Notes under the pieces: generated by a model | The model's database searches: none | Seen by the model: only the letters and a program-made list of their open reading frames with translations | What the model was told of the DNA's origin: nothing | Assembly (NCBI RefSeq): GCF_000243335.1 | Contig: NZ_JH597773.1 | Span: 2,854,983 to 2,918,982 of the forward strand | Length of the DNA: 64,000 nucleotides | Reading direction: 5' to 3' | From: Leptonema illini DSM 21528 | Lineage (GTDB): Bacteria > Spirochaetota > Leptospiria > Leptospirales > Leptonemataceae | Translations under genes and position numbers: made by a program | In this document: positions 52,879 through 62,244 of the stretch, one piece after another | How the letters are laid out: each line of letters starts with the position of its first letter | Numbering within the stretch: the first letter of the stretch is position 1

Positions 52879-54416
52879 GCCCTGTTCCCCGCTTCAACGC
52901 GAGTTTTCGATTGCAGTCTTTCGGGAATGATGTCTCTTCCGTAAACATCATCCATCGTTTCGGCCCGTTTGATCAGCTCGGCATGACTGCCGTTCACAAG
53001 CACCACGGCCGGTCGCGGAAGAGCATTGAAGTTAGACGCCGAAACCTCCTGATACGCCCCCGTTTCCAGAATGGCGATGACGTCGCCTTCGGTTACATCG
53101 GGAATTTTCACAAGAGGAAGAATCCGGTCGGCATAGCAGGAATGTCCTACGATATCGGCAATCTGCGTCTCACGCTCTTCGGTTCGGTTTGCGACGACGA
53201 AATCATGCATGTTGTATTCATAGACGCCCCCTGTCAGGAAGAAGTAGGTCGTATCGGTCAGCACCCAGTTCATATGCATCGGCCGGGTCTGTCGTTTCAC
53301 CTTCTTAATCGTCGTCAGATGGATGCCCGTATTGCCGTACATTCGGCGGCCGGGTTCGAGCTGCAATGTGACGTCGCTCAGATCGAGACGCTTTTCAAGC
53401 ACCGATCGCAGGGCCGTTAACGACGCCTCGGCGTACTCTTCCGTCGTCGGAGCATATCCGCGATACGGAATGCGAGCCATCGTCTTTACGATGAGATCGA
53501 ACAATCTGTAGCGCAGACCGGCGTTCATCAGCCGCATGAGCTGGACGAAGGGCCATGTGAGCCAAGTGAAGATGATCTCGGCGGAATACTCGAGCTTGTT
53601 ATGAGGATCACGATGGCTGGCAAAGCCGCCGCCGATATCGATCTGCTGAAGCTTGAAGGGCCGACCGGGCTCGCCCCAGTACTCGCAGAGATCGACGATA
53701 AGAAGTCCGAAGCGCTTCATCATGCCTTTCCAGTACCAGAGGCTCTGATGATGACGTCCTCCGTGAAAATGGAGTCCTGTTAACTCCACGTTTTTCATCG
53801 TAAGAACCTTGCGCCCCAGTTCGCGCAGATACTGCGCCGGTATTCCCGATTTATATACCTGAATGCCGAGGTCGATACTCGCATACTCCTGCGCAAAGTC
53901 CGTGCGCTTATGCAGATTCGGGAAATCGGGTTTCACGCGAAAGCGGATCTTCGCCTTCTTCCCGAGTTCGCCGGCGATGCGATCGATAAGCTCGGGCTCA
54001 TCGAGATCTTCGACGGTAATCAATACTCCGGTTTCGATACAGCGACGAATCGTCTCTTCGCTTTTTCCGCCGCCGTTCACCGAGATGCGCTGTGGCGCCG
54101 TGCCGCCCATCAAAGCGCCTTCAAGTTCGCCGCGCGAATAGATGTCGGCGCCGGCTCCCTCTTCACTGAGAATCTTACGAGTGGCAAGATTCCAGTTCGC
54201 CTTGAAAGCAGGAAGCACCTCCACCCGGCCATGCGGCCAGTGCTTCTGAAAGGCCCTCTGAAACTCGCGCACGTTCTCGCGCAGCTGCTTCTCTGACATA
54301 ACAAAAAGCGGCGATCCGAATTTCTTCGCAAGATCGACCGTATCACACTCTTCTATATAAAGACGTCCGCCTCTTGATGAGAGACAATCCGTCCACTGGC
54401 GTTTTTTCTCTGACAT
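52875..54416 (-). CDS. Fold-III PLP decarboxylase (DapDC/ODC-like) with insertion
   Basis: A 513-residue pyridoxal-phosphate enzyme of the alanine racemase/ornithine-diaminopimelate decarboxylase fold. PLP Lys in LPAFKANWNLA (about residue 67), FHGGRHHQ, the phosphate-binding DIGGGF, LEPGRRMYGNTG and a late Cys region HSCYADRI. LysA is about 420 residues; the excess here is mainly an insertion near residues 275-335, with a hydrophobic, aromatic segment (EIIFTWLTWPFVQLMRLM) that is unusual for this soluble family and could bind membrane. The partner genes (membrane protein, SDR) are not lysine genes, so I do not call it lysA; a carboxylated amine or lipid-linked substrate is possible. Confidence 0.8.
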   Translation of the reverse strand: MSEKKRQWTDCLSSRGGRLYIEECDTVDLAKKFGSPLFVMSEKQLRENVREFQRAFQKHWPHGRVEVLPAFKANWNLATRKILSEEGAGADIYSRGELEGALMGGTAPQRISVNGGGKSEETIRRCIETGVLITVEDLDEPELIDRIAGELGKKAKIRFRVKPDFPNLHKRTDFAQEYASIDLGIQVYKSGIPAQYLRELGRKVLTMKNVELTGLHFHGGRHHQSLWYWKGMMKRFGLLIVDLCEYWGEPGRPFKLQQIDIGGGFASHRDPHNKLEYSAEIIFTWLTWPFVQLMRLMNAGLRYRLFDLIVKTMARIPYRGYAPTTEEYAEASLTALRSVLEKRLDLSDVTLQLEPGRRMYGNTGIHLTTIKKVKRQTRPMHMNWVLTDTTYFFLTGGVYEYNMHDFVVANRTEERETQIADIVGHSCYADRILPLVKIPDVTEGDVIAILETGAYQEVSASNFNALPRPAVVLVNGSHAELIKRAETMDDVYGRDIIPERLQSKTRVEAGNRA

Positions 54417-54532
54417 GAACTCCTCCTTTTTCTAACTCCGGTTTGTAACTCCGGGATGCCTGCCACAGAAACTGCAATCAGACATATGCCGACGATCTGA
54501 GGAAAATAGCACAGAGAGAAAGAGAGGGCCTC

Positions 54533-55675
54533 TCAGGTCGTGACCTGAGAATCGTTTTCTTCACGAAAAGTGAGCGGATTCGTCCGCTCTTCCTTTTTGA
54601 AGACTCTATAGAACGATGCAAGAGAGTTGAACCCGGATTCAAAGGCGATGCGCGTCACGTTCAGATCGGGCCTTGTTTTTAGAAGATGCTTTGCGTGAGA
54701 CAGACGGTATCCCTGAACGTACGCCTGAAAGGATTGCCGTTTGCTCGTATTCAAATACTCGGATAGCTGGCGGTAGCTGACGCCCGCATGCACAGCAAGC
54801 GAACGCAGACTCAGATCTTCGTCGCAGTAGAGACGGCGCCTTTCCATCAGGTCGGTCAGCACGCTCTCCAGCCTTTCCGTATCGACGTTCTGTAGCCGAT
54901 CACGAATATAACTGCGGCGGGCCGCCTCGGGCGAGATCTCATAAACGGCAAAACGATGTGCAAGCAGACGGGGCAGGAACTGAAGCAGAACCATGCCTGC
55001 CGTAAAGGCCGTCATTTCGAGAACAAGCATCAGGCTGGCAAAAAGCCTGTACCCGCCTTCCTGACTGATCTGCAATCCGGCGAAGATCAGCGCATAAAGC
55101 AGCACGAGCAAGAAGGCCGCCGAGGCGATGTCGCGCACGGCTCCCTTTTGAAAAACCTCTTTCATGATGAGCAGCCACTTCAAACGACGGGAGGCCAGAT
55201 AGAGAAGCGCCAGCAGGGTTATGCCCACGTAGACGATGAAGGCAAGGCGCACCCATCCGTCTTCATAATAATCGGGAACAAACCGGTCCAGGCTGTGCTG
55301 CATTACAAGACGCCTGAAATCCGAGGACTGCAGCTGATAGGCCATAAAAGGAACGGTAAAAAAGAAAGGAAGATGAACGAGCAGACTGCGCCGTGGAAAG
55401 CTATCGTCGGGATAAAGCAGATAGCGAATCATATAATAGCTCGAGAAAATATTTGCGAATTGCATCATCAACGATGTACCCGATAGGATCTCGAAGTCAG
55501 GTAGGAATCCGGCGTAGAACAATCCGTAGTAAAAATAGATGTAACAGTTCCCGAGCTGCATCAGCGAAAAAAAAAACGAAAGCCGCCGTCGCGTTTTCCA
55601 GAACAGCCAGCCCTGGATCAAAGCGTTCCCGAGATAGAGCACCGAGAAGTAAAGGTATAGCGAGGCCGGGTTCAT
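54533..55675 (-). CDS. Membrane-bound AraC family regulator
   Basis: A 380-residue protein with about seven membrane segments in the first 235 residues (from LYLYFSVLYLGNALIQGWLF to MTAFTAGMVLLQFLP) and a C-terminal AraC HTH (about 275-370; LSLRSLAVHAGVSYRQLSEYLNTSK, VTRIAFESGFNSLASFYRVFKKEE). This layout, a 7TM-type sensor with an AraC DNA-binding domain, is frequent in Leptospira and Bacteroidetes. The signal is unknown. Upstream on the same strand is a winged-helix gene, 63 bases away; downstream is the decarboxylase operon, a candidate target. Confidence 0.87.
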   Translation of the reverse strand: MNPASLYLYFSVLYLGNALIQGWLFWKTRRRLSFFFSLMQLGNCYIYFYYGLFYAGFLPDFEILSGTSLMMQFANIFSSYYMIRYLLYPDDSFPRRSLLVHLPFFFTVPFMAYQLQSSDFRRLVMQHSLDRFVPDYYEDGWVRLAFIVYVGITLLALLYLASRRLKWLLIMKEVFQKGAVRDIASAAFLLVLLYALIFAGLQISQEGGYRLFASLMLVLEMTAFTAGMVLLQFLPRLLAHRFAVYEISPEAARRSYIRDRLQNVDTERLESVLTDLMERRRLYCDEDLSLRSLAVHAGVSYRQLSEYLNTSKRQSFQAYVQGYRLSHAKHLLKTRPDLNVTRIAFESGFNSLASFYRVFKKEERTNPLTFREENDSQVTT

Positions 55676-55738
55676 ACTCTTATACAGCCAGCCTCGTTAT
55701 CGACCGTTATGGCAAGATCTTTTTGGGGAAGCCAGCCC

Positions 55739-56032
55739 TCACTCCAGCAGTCGCAGAAGATCGCCGACGCGTCGGTGATTCTCAAGAGCATGTCGCAGCT
55801 GAGCCTCATGACGGATTCGATAGGCGTTGCGCCGACCGAGTTTCTCGACCTCAATAATCTCTTCCTGGACGAGTTCCTGCACGATGGCCTGCACGGCGCG
55901 TTCCGTGATGCCCACCTGATCGGCCACGTCGCGCAGGCGGATCTCGGGATCACGGTGCAAACAGAGCAGCACGTGAGAATGATTCGTCAGGAATGTCCAG
56001 CGACTGCGATTACTGTCGTTCTTTAAGGCCAT
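55739..56032 (-). CDS. Winged-helix DNA-binding protein
   Basis: A 97-residue protein with a single winged [57 protein letters not shown]. The organisation is MarR/ArsR-like without any visible metal site or ligand domain. It ends in a charged helix. A perfect 12-bp inverted repeat lies 63 bases before the start codon and may be its operator. Targets unknown. Confidence 0.8.
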   Translation of the reverse strand: MALKNDSNRSRWTFLTNHSHVLLCLHRDPEIRLRDVADQVGITERAVQAIVQELVQEEIIEVEKLGRRNAYRIRHEAQLRHALENHRRVGDLLRLLE

Positions 56033-56094
56033 AGCTCTCAGACGTGAAAGATACGATTCACTTCGTTCACCGTCAACTGATTTGATTCAATGCT

Positions 56095-56130
56095 CTCTCA
56101 AAAACCGACTGCCATGTTGGTTTTTGAGAG
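56095..56130. repeat. Perfect 12-bp inverted repeat between fabI-like gene and winged-helix gene
   Basis: CTCTCAAAAACC (56095-56106) and GGTTTTTGAGAG (56119-56130) with a 12-base loop. It is downstream of the FabI-like gene and upstream of the winged-helix gene, both minus strand. It could be a terminator for the first or an operator/attenuator for the second. Confidence 0.6.
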
Positions 56131-56164
56131 GCCACGCCCAGATAAGCCATTTTCCCCTTACTTC

Positions 56165-57019
56165 TCATCCGCGAATGGAATACCCTCCATCGACGTGCAG
56201 AATCTGTCCGGTAATGCCGTGACCGGCGGCAAACAGAAAAGCGCATAGCTCCGCAAGATCAGAGGCCTTCGCGTTCCCCAGCGGGCTTTCGCGTTCGCAT
56301 CGCTCGACGGCCTCCTGTAGACCTGGAATGGCTCCTCCGGCCTTGCTGCCGGTGTAAGGGGAAAAGCGCACGGCGTTTACGCGAATGTTATCCGAAACGC
56401 CGAGCTCCTGGGCGAGTTCGCGCGCCATGCGTTCGAGAGCGGCCTTGGCCACTCCGATGTTTCTGTACGGATGATGCATCACCCTTTCTGCTCCGAGGTA
56501 GCTGAGCGCAATGATGCTCGCCCCTTTATTCAAAAGGCCGGCAGAAAGCATGCTGCGCGTTAAGGCCAGCAGCGAGTAGGCCGACACGTCCATAGCGCTC
56601 AGGAATTCTTCGCGCGTCGTCTCAAGCAGCGGAACGGCCGTGCCGCCGCGAATCGTCTTATCCATCGCAACCGAATGCAAAACGCCGTCGAATCGAACGC
56701 CGCTGTGAGCAAGGGCCTTGCACATATCGTCGATCGACGCATCCAGACTGAGATCGACCGCGTAAGAAGTCACATCAGAAGAAAGTCCGGCCTGCACGGC
56801 CTCCTGCATGCCCTGAAAGGTGCGATCAAGAAAGGCCGTCGATTTTTCGCTGAGATTTCGATGATGTTCCGTGCGACCGAGTCCGGCAACGACAAGACGG
56901 GCTCCGGCGATTTCGAGCGTCTGCGCCACCGACATGGCAAGCGATGCCTGATCGGCGATCCCTGTTATCAAAAACGTGCGACCGGCCATATTCAGGACCG
57001 GGGATTCTTTTTGCATCAT
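56165..57019 (-). CDS. fabI: Enoyl-ACP reductase, FabI-like
   Basis: NAD(P)H-dependent reductase of fatty acid synthesis, 284 residues. The atypical cofactor motif GIADQASLAMSVAQTLEIAGARLVV, HSVAMDK, the double-Tyr active site in LSYLGAERVMHHPYRNIGVAKAALERMA (Tyr-x6-Lys) and VRFSPYTGSKAGGAIPG match FabI rather than ordinary SDRs. The C-terminus GITGQILHVDGGYSIRG is standard. HHPY replaces the commoner PNYN. No clear ribosome site. Only 57 bases separate it from the divergent dabB. Confidence 0.85.
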   Translation of the reverse strand: MMQKESPVLNMAGRTFLITGIADQASLAMSVAQTLEIAGARLVVAGLGRTEHHRNLSEKSTAFLDRTFQGMQEAVQAGLSSDVTSYAVDLSLDASIDDMCKALAHSGVRFDGVLHSVAMDKTIRGGTAVPLLETTREEFLSAMDVSAYSLLALTRSMLSAGLLNKGASIIALSYLGAERVMHHPYRNIGVAKAALERMARELAQELGVSDNIRVNAVRFSPYTGSKAGGAIPGLQEAVERCERESPLGNAKASDLAELCAFLFAAGHGITGQILHVDGGYSIRG

Positions 57020-57054
57020 AAGTGATAAAAAACAATAGACGCTCTACATTGCAC

Positions 57055-57066
57055 GAAAAATTTTTC
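57055..57066. promoter_or_regulatory. AT palindrome in the fabI-dabB divergent promoter region
   Basis: GAAAAATTTTTC, a perfect 12-base palindrome inside the 57-base gap between fabI and dabB. Possible operator shared by the two divergent genes. Confidence 0.25.
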
Positions 57067-57076
57067 CTAAATTGTT

Positions 57077-58603
57077 ATGGCCGAATATTTTTTCATGTTT
57101 TTAACTGCGCATATGGCACTCTCTTTCTCTCTGCGTTTTCTCTGGGTGGCTCTGAGCGGCATTGCCGTCGGGGCCACCGCCCTTCTTTTTATCACGATCG
57201 CAGAGGGAGGCAGTATATGGCGCATGCCAGAAACGCCCCTTCTCAGTCAGGCAATGACGCCGTCGCTCCGGTTCGACGGATTATCGGCCATGCTCTTTGC
57301 GATGATCTCCATTCTCGGAGCGGCCATTGCACGCTACGCGCGACGTTACCTCGACGGAGATTCACGCCAGCTGCGTTTTTACGGATGGTTGCTTTTCACG
57401 CTCTTCGCCATTTCGATTTTTGTTCTTTCTAATAACCTCGCTCAACTCTTTCTTGCCTGGCTGATGAGCAGCGCCGGGCTCCACCGGTTGCTCCTTCACT
57501 TTCCAGACAGGCCGGCGGCCGTCCTTGCCGCGCAGAAGAAGTTCTGGATCAGCCGGATCGGCGACGTCTTGCTTTTTGCAGCGATTCTGTGGATCTACTT
57601 TTTATTCCAGACGCTGCAACTGGATGAACTCTTTTCTGCGTTACAGGCGCCATTGACGCGCGATCAGGAAAGCGGATTGATCGGCATCGGCCTGCTTCTC
57701 GTTACAGGGGCGTTGATCAAGTCAGCGCTGATCCCCTTTCACTTCTGGTTACCCGAAACGATGGAAGCGCCGACTCCCGTTTCGGCGCTGATGCATGCCG
57801 GCATTATCAACGCCGGCGGATTTCTTTTGATTCGCATGAGCCCGCTTCTTGTTGAAACGCCCGATGCCCTTGCGACGGCCGCTCTTGCCGGGGCCCTGAC
57901 CGCCGTTGCCGGAGCCATCGTCATGTCGGTACAGAACGACATTAAAGGCAAGCTTGCATGGTCGACGATCTCGCAGATGGGCATGATGATCCTTGCTTGC
58001 GGGCTCGGTCTTTTCAGCGTCGCTCTTTTTCATATCTTCGCTCATAGCTTCTATAAAGCTCATGCGTTTATGAGCACCGGTGAGCTGATCCACGAATCGA
58101 AGAAGACCGGTTTCAAGCTGCTTCCGCCCTCCTCGAATATGGTTCTCGTCTCCACTGTCGGAACGCTCTTATTGCTGGGAATCGGATTCTTCAACACTCC
58201 TTATCTAATGATAGCGGCCTATCTCTCGCCTCTCTTTGTGGGCTTTGTTCAGAGCCGGCCGAAATCGAAGGAGCCTTTAAGTATGCAGGTCCACTTCCGC
58301 ATTCTTGCCATACTTACGGCGGGAATCGCTCTGTATTCTGCAATTGAGTTCGTCGTCTGGCATTCATTGAAAGGTGATGTTACTACGACGTCCATGATCC
58401 AGTTCCAGACGTCTAACTACGTCGCGGCTATCGTTGCTGGACTTCTCTTTCCTCTCGGATACTGGACCACCGGACAGTTGATCCGCACACCGAACGACTT
58501 CTGGCATCGCATCTACGTGCATGCAAAAAACGGAGGTTATCTCGGATACTGGAGCACGGCACTTCTCACAAAAAGAATCCCGGTCCGGAGGGCACAGGCA
58601 TGA
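57077..58603 (+). CDS. dabB: DabB, membrane subunit of DAB inorganic-carbon transporter
   Basis: A 508-residue NuoL/MrpA-type proton-channel protein with about 13-14 membrane segments. The hallmark LIKSALIPFHFWLPETMEAPTPVSALMHAGIINAGGFLLIR is intact, as are the discontinuous-helix regions further on. By itself this could belong to complex I or an Mrp antiporter, but no other subunits are near and the next gene is dabA, overlapping by ATGA. DabB couples cation (proton) flux to DabA, which hydrates CO2 to bicarbonate. No ribosome site is obvious upstream of the ATG at 57077; starts at 57095 or 57113 are possible. Confidence 0.9.
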   Translation: MAEYFFMFLTAHMALSFSLRFLWVALSGIAVGATALLFITIAEGGSIWRMPETPLLSQAMTPSLRFDGLSAMLFAMISILGAAIARYARRYLDGDSRQLRFYGWLLFTLFAISIFVLSNNLAQLFLAWLMSSAGLHRLLLHFPDRPAAVLAAQKKFWISRIGDVLLFAAILWIYFLFQTLQLDELFSALQAPLTRDQESGLIGIGLLLVTGALIKSALIPFHFWLPETMEAPTPVSALMHAGIINAGGFLLIRMSPLLVETPDALATAALAGALTAVAGAIVMSVQNDIKGKLAWSTISQMGMMILACGLGLFSVALFHIFAHSFYKAHAFMSTGELIHESKKTGFKLLPPSSNMVLVSTVGTLLLLGIGFFNTPYLMIAAYLSPLFVGFVQSRPKSKEPLSMQVHFRILAILTAGIALYSAIEFVVWHSLKGDVTTTSMIQFQTSNYVAAIVAGLLFPLGYWTTGQLIRTPNDFWHRIYVHAKNGGYLGYWSTALLTKRIPVRRAQA

Positions 58604-60585
58604 TTGATGATGCATTGCACGATGAAGTCGAAGAGGCGCTTAAGTGCGTCGCCCCGTCATGGCCGCTACAGAACACGGTCGCCGTGAATCCTTTCTGGTT
58701 TATGAAAGACCGGTCATTCATTGAAGCGCTATCGTCCCTGGAATCGGCGACGCACGCCTCGCTTGTATGGCCGCTTGATCATTATCTTAAAGATCTGGAA
58801 GGCGGTCGCATTTCGGAAGCAGCGCTCGAACGGGCCCTTGCCGATGAATCAAAGGTTAGCAGTGCCCCTATTCCTGAAACGATAGACGAACTGATCGAAG
58901 CAAGCCGTAACGAAATCCACGCAGAAGCAGGCCATCCGACAACTCTTATACTCAGTTGCGCAGAGGCCTTTCTGCCCGAGAGTCGATGGAATGTAACCAT
59001 CATCAACGAATGCGGTAAGCATGCAGCGGCTTACTTTGACCGGCGTCAGGCGATCGCAGGCCTTCCTTCTGCCCGGAATAAAGAAGGCTTTTTTGAATCA
59101 TGGAAGCAGGAAATCAGGTTTGATCGCTCTATGGACTTTTTCGGCCTTAAGGGCCTTCGTGATTGCGCCAGAGAGTTTGCAGAAGCCAGTTCGCGTGAGG
59201 CCATAGCTGTCATGCTGCATGAGCTCGCAATTCACAGTCACACCGAGCGTGTTCTATACATGCAAAGGCTCATCACCACCGTAATCGGATGGGCGACACA
59301 TTTTCGATTTCATGAATGGCAGGCAGAGCTGACGAATACGGCGACCCACATTCAGACCGAAGACCTTCTCGCCGTGCGCATGATCTATGACCTCGCCTGC
59401 TTTCGTGCCGCAAATGAGATGAAACAGAGAAGGCCTGAGATTGACATGGCGATTGCCCACTGGAAGAAGAGTCTCCAGGCTGAACTGCATACATTATCAT
59501 TGCGTCGCATCTGGCTGCGGGCCGCCGAATACAGCTTTCAGGACACGGCAGCCGTACTTTTGCAGGGATTTACGTCATCTCAGGCATCATTACCGGCATC
59601 AGGCTCGCCTTCATTCCCGGAGTTAACCACGAACGCATCTGGAGAGGAAAATCCCTGGATGCATGTCGTCTTCTGTATTGACGTGCGCTCCGAGCTGCTG
59701 CGCCGGCATCTGGAGTTGAGCGATTCCGGCATCGAGACGTCGGGATTCGCCGGATTCTTCGGTATGCCCGTCGCCTACCAGAAGTCAACGGAGGCCCGGG
59801 AGACATCACGGCTACCCGCACTGCTTGCGCCTGCCTTTCATCTTGAAGAGTCCGCTGCCTGCAGGCAAAACTATGACCTGCGGGCTCGCACATTTACAGA
59901 AAGCTATTTTCGCAACTTGCGAAAGGCTCCGATTTCGTCGTTTCTCTTTGTCGAGCTTTTCGGCATCCTCGCCCTCGGAAGAGTACTGCGCCGCAACCTT
60001 ACAAACCTGCGGCGCCTGTTCGGAATCCGTGTCTTACCGCAGCGCTTCCGGGACCGGGGATTTGATCATACAGATCCCTATCAGAGAGCCGGCATCTCTC
60101 ATGCTGACCGCGTGCAGCTTGCTGAGAACGCCCTGCGCCGCATGGGAATGCGTCGTTTCGCGCCGCTGATCGTGCTTGCCGGGCATGGCAGCGTCACAGC
60201 AAACAACGCATTCGGTTCCTCTCTCGACTGCGGAGCCTGTGGAGGCCATTCCGGCGACATAAACGCAAGGCTTCTGGCCTCTCTTTTAAACGATAGAGAT
60301 ATACGGGCCTCATTAGCCGAACGCGGTGTATCGATTCCCGATGAAACCGTATTCGTCGCCGCCGTACATGAAACGGTCACCGACGAGATCTACCTGCTCG
60401 ATAGCAGAAGCAGCTCCGCGCGAGAACGAAATCTTTTGAAGCGGGCACAAGATGTCTTTGCGAAAGCATCGCTGGCAGCTCGAAAAGAACGTCAGGCGTC
60501 GCGAACCAGAAGGCCGACGGCTCTGCCCCATAGAAGGGCGCACGACTGGTCAGAGGTGCGCCCTTCTATGGGGCCTTGCCGGTAA
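58600..60585 (+). CDS. dabA: DabA (DUF2309) N-terminal frame, interrupted by a frameshift
   Basis: Carbonic-anhydrase-like subunit of the DAB system. The frame codes 661 residues, the first 656 genuine. Zinc-site residues are in place: CIDVRSE (Cys359, Asp361), [21 protein letters not shown] (His529, Cys544), with the 15-residue His-Cys spacing of known DabA. The family is about 800-1000 residues long; here the frame stops early because of one extra base, A at 60568. Without it, DWSEVRPS would continue [14 protein letters not shown] in the next frame, giving an 842-residue protein. The insertion sits in the 3' arm of a perfect 19-bp inverted repeat. Whether this is a mutation, a sequence error or programmed shifting is open. 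Confidence 0.88.
   Translation: MIDDALHDEVEEALKCVAPSWPLQNTVAVNPFWFMKDRSFIEALSSLESATHASLVWPLDHYLKDLEGGRISEAALERALADESKVSSAPIPETIDELIEASRNEIHAEAGHPTTLILSCAEAFLPESRWNVTIINECGKHAAAYFDRRQAIAGLPSARNKEGFFESWKQEIRFDRSMDFFGLKGLRDCAREFAEASSREAIAVMLHELAIHSHTERVLYMQRLITTVIGWATHFRFHEWQAELTNTATHIQTEDLLAVRMIYDLACFRAANEMKQRRPEIDMAIAHWKKSLQAELHTLSLRRIWLRAAEYSFQDTAAVLLQGFTSSQASLPASGSPSFPELTTNASGEENPWMHVVFCIDVRSELLRRHLELSDSGIETSGFAGFFGMPVAYQKSTEARETSRLPALLAPAFHLEESAACRQNYDLRARTFTESYFRNLRKAPISSFLFVELFGILALGRVLRRNLTNLRRLFGIRVLPQRFRDRGFDHTDPYQRAGISHADRVQLAENALRRMGMRRFAPLIVLAGHGSVTANNAFGSSLDCGACGGHSGDINARLLASLLNDRDIRASLAERGVSIPDETVFVAAVHETVTDEIYLLDSRSSSARERNLLKRAQDVFAKASLAARKERQASRTRRPTALPHRRAHDWSEVRPSMGPCR
60525..60574. 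repeat. Perfect 19-bp inverted repeat at the dabA frameshift
   Basis: GCCCCATAGAAGGGCGCAC (60525-60543) and GTGCGCCCTTCTATGGGGC (60556-60574) with a 12-base loop, entirely inside dabA coding sequence. The base that breaks the frame (A at 60568) is exactly the one that makes the second arm a perfect match to the first. Confidence 0.95.
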
Positions 60586-61129
60586 TGCAGGGTTTATTGC
60601 CGCTCCACGATCAAGGACGCGAGGCGTCAATCTGAACGGCCGCTTCTTTCTTCATGATTATGACTGGCGGCATGACACAGATTTTCAAACGCTGCGATTG
60701 ATTCTGACCGCACCGATGGTCGTCGCAAGCTGGATCAACTTACAGTATTATGCCTCCACCGTCGCGCCTCAGGTATACGGAGCCGGCAATAAAACGCTTC
60801 ATAATCCCGTCGGCGAATTTGGAGTCGTCGAGGGGAACGGTGGCGATCTGCGTGTCGGGCTTCCCTTTCAATCGGTGCATGACGGAGAACGCTTCGTGCA
60901 TGAACCGCTCCGCCTGAGCGTCTTTATAGAGGCCCCGCTCGAAGAGATCGAACGCATCGTTAACCAGAATGAAGCGGTCAGGCAGCTCGTAGACGGCGAG
61001 TGGCTGCATCTGCTTGTGATCGACGAATCGGGAGCAATTAAAAGACGCGAGGCGCACATCTTCGAACCCGTGCAGGGCCAGGTTAATCACCGGCCTCTTG
61101 CAGCCCGCCGACGGGCCGACCACGTCTGA
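60569..61129 (+). pseudogene. dabA: DabA C-terminal part, in the +1 frame
   Basis: The remaining 186 residues of DabA, read in the +1 frame from TGG at 60569: [19 protein letters not shown], then [45 protein letters not shown] and the C-terminal [24 protein letters not shown]...[13 protein letters not shown]. These are highly conserved DUF2309 features, with no further damage, so the lesion is recent or tolerated. The open frame extends back to 60452 but lacks a credible ribosome site there; separate translation is unlikely. The last 47 bases overlap the converging lipoprotein gene. Confidence 0.82.
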
Positions 61130-62075
61130 ATGTCTGATCGTAAGAGCGACTCCTGCAGCGAATACGAATGGAAGTCAGGTCGGCCGTCTGCCTGGCTTCT
61201 ATATCTCCATTGCATTGCGTCTCAGCAGGCAGAAGTATCGCTCTTTCTTCTGAGCCGCCTTTCTCATTCCACATCGCATAAAAGTAGCGAAACCGCTGAT
61301 GGTTCAGGGAGGTGTCCACCTCAGACCAGACGATTAAGGCCTCGCCTTCATAAAAAGACGCTACCATTCGGTGAGCGTTATACCACCCATCCTGACGTGA
61401 GATCATGTTCGTAAACTCAGCCGTCGTCTGCGTGCCGACGTCATAACTCACTCCGCGCAGCTGCCAGCCTCCGGAATAAGGATCGTCGGGCGGTTGCACA
61501 AAGAAGAGGAACAGTCGATCGTTAACCATCCGAACATCCATGATGCGACCCGGTTCACCGATCTGCTCTTGCTCCGTATAAAAATGCCGGCGACGAATCA
61601 GCGGATTTCCATCGGCGTCAAAAGTGCCCATATAAAAAGAGCGATCGATACGGTACACGACCAGAAAACCGTCCCGATAGGCAAAGATGCCGTAACCGTC
61701 GCCCGTCAGGCCCGATTCCGCTCGCGCAAAATCATCAATCCTTCGCTGGCGTCCCTCAAGCGACTGCCTCTTTGCATCGGTGACGGCAAGATAGAGCATC
61801 CGTCTATCATCGACGATAGCTCCGGGAGGAGGAAAAGAAACGCTGATATAATCCTGCACATAAAACAGAACGGCACACCGCTCGGCGTTACAGGCCGTGT
61901 GCAATCCGCTTGTTTTCGCCGACGGATAGACGATATGCAGCTCACCCAACTGATCACGCTCAAGTCGAGCCGTCGGATAAAAAGCCACGCAGCTCGAAAA
62001 GACGGTCAGAAGCATGACGATGCCGTAACGGAGAATGGCGTTGTAGAGCTGCGGTCGAGGCATGGGAATTGACAT
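61083..62075 (-). CDS. Hypothetical lipoprotein
   Basis: About 330 residues from the ATG at 62075 ([12 protein letters not shown]). A hydrophobic signal ([13 protein letters not shown]) ends in lipobox VFSSC. The mature part is beta-rich with repeated patterns of about 45-50 residues, for example [38 protein letters not shown] and [17 protein letters not shown], as in beta-propeller proteins. Several Cys ([25 protein letters not shown]) could form disulfides. No family recognised. Starts at 62087 or 62138 are possible; the last 47 bases overlap the end of dabA. Confidence 0.65.
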   Translation of the reverse strand: MSIPMPRPQLYNAILRYGIVMLLTVFSSCVAFYPTARLERDQLGELHIVYPSAKTSGLHTACNAERCAVLFYVQDYISVSFPPPGAIVDDRRMLYLAVTDAKRQSLEGRQRRIDDFARAESGLTGDGYGIFAYRDGFLVVYRIDRSFYMGTFDADGNPLIRRRHFYTEQEQIGEPGRIMDVRMVNDRLFLFFVQPPDDPYSGGWQLRGVSYDVGTQTTAEFTNMISRQDGWYNAHRMVASFYEGEALIVWSEVDTSLNHQRFRYFYAMWNEKGGSEERAILLPAETQCNGDIEARQTADLTSIRIRCRSRSYDQTFRRGRPVGGLQEAGD

Positions 62076-62171
62076 CGCCCGATACATACGGCGTGGCAAG
62101 TTTTTCTCGTAAGAGCCCCACGCCTCTTGCGCCAACACTGGTTACGGAAGATAAAGGGAAAAAGGAAGCTG

Positions 62172-62244
62172 CTCCCCCGGTAGGATTCGAACCTACGACC
62201 AATTGATTAACAGTCAACTGCTCTACCGACTGAGCTACAGGGGA
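62172..62244 (-). tRNA. tRNA-Asn (anticodon GTT)
   Basis: On the minus strand the RNA begins TCCCCTGTAGCTCAGTCGG and ends GGTTCGAATCCTACCGGGGGAG. The acceptor stem pairs over 7 bp with one G-U, the D arm has AGCTCAGTCGGTAGAGC, the anticodon loop is ACTGTTAAT with GTT, and the T arm has GTTCGAATC. Discriminator base is G, as usual for Asn. The CCA end is not encoded. Confidence 0.97.

Noticed and set aside
52875-54416. Calling the PLP decarboxylase lysA
   Set aside because: Has the fold-III motifs, but the large insertion and non-lysine operon partners make the substrate uncertain.
57077-58603. DabB as a complex I (NuoL) or Mrp antiporter subunit
   Set aside because: No other nuo or mrp genes nearby and direct coupling to DUF2309 points to DAB.
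58600-61129. dabA as two independent genes
   Set aside because: Together the two frames make one normal-length DabA; the second has no ribosome site and begins mid-domain.
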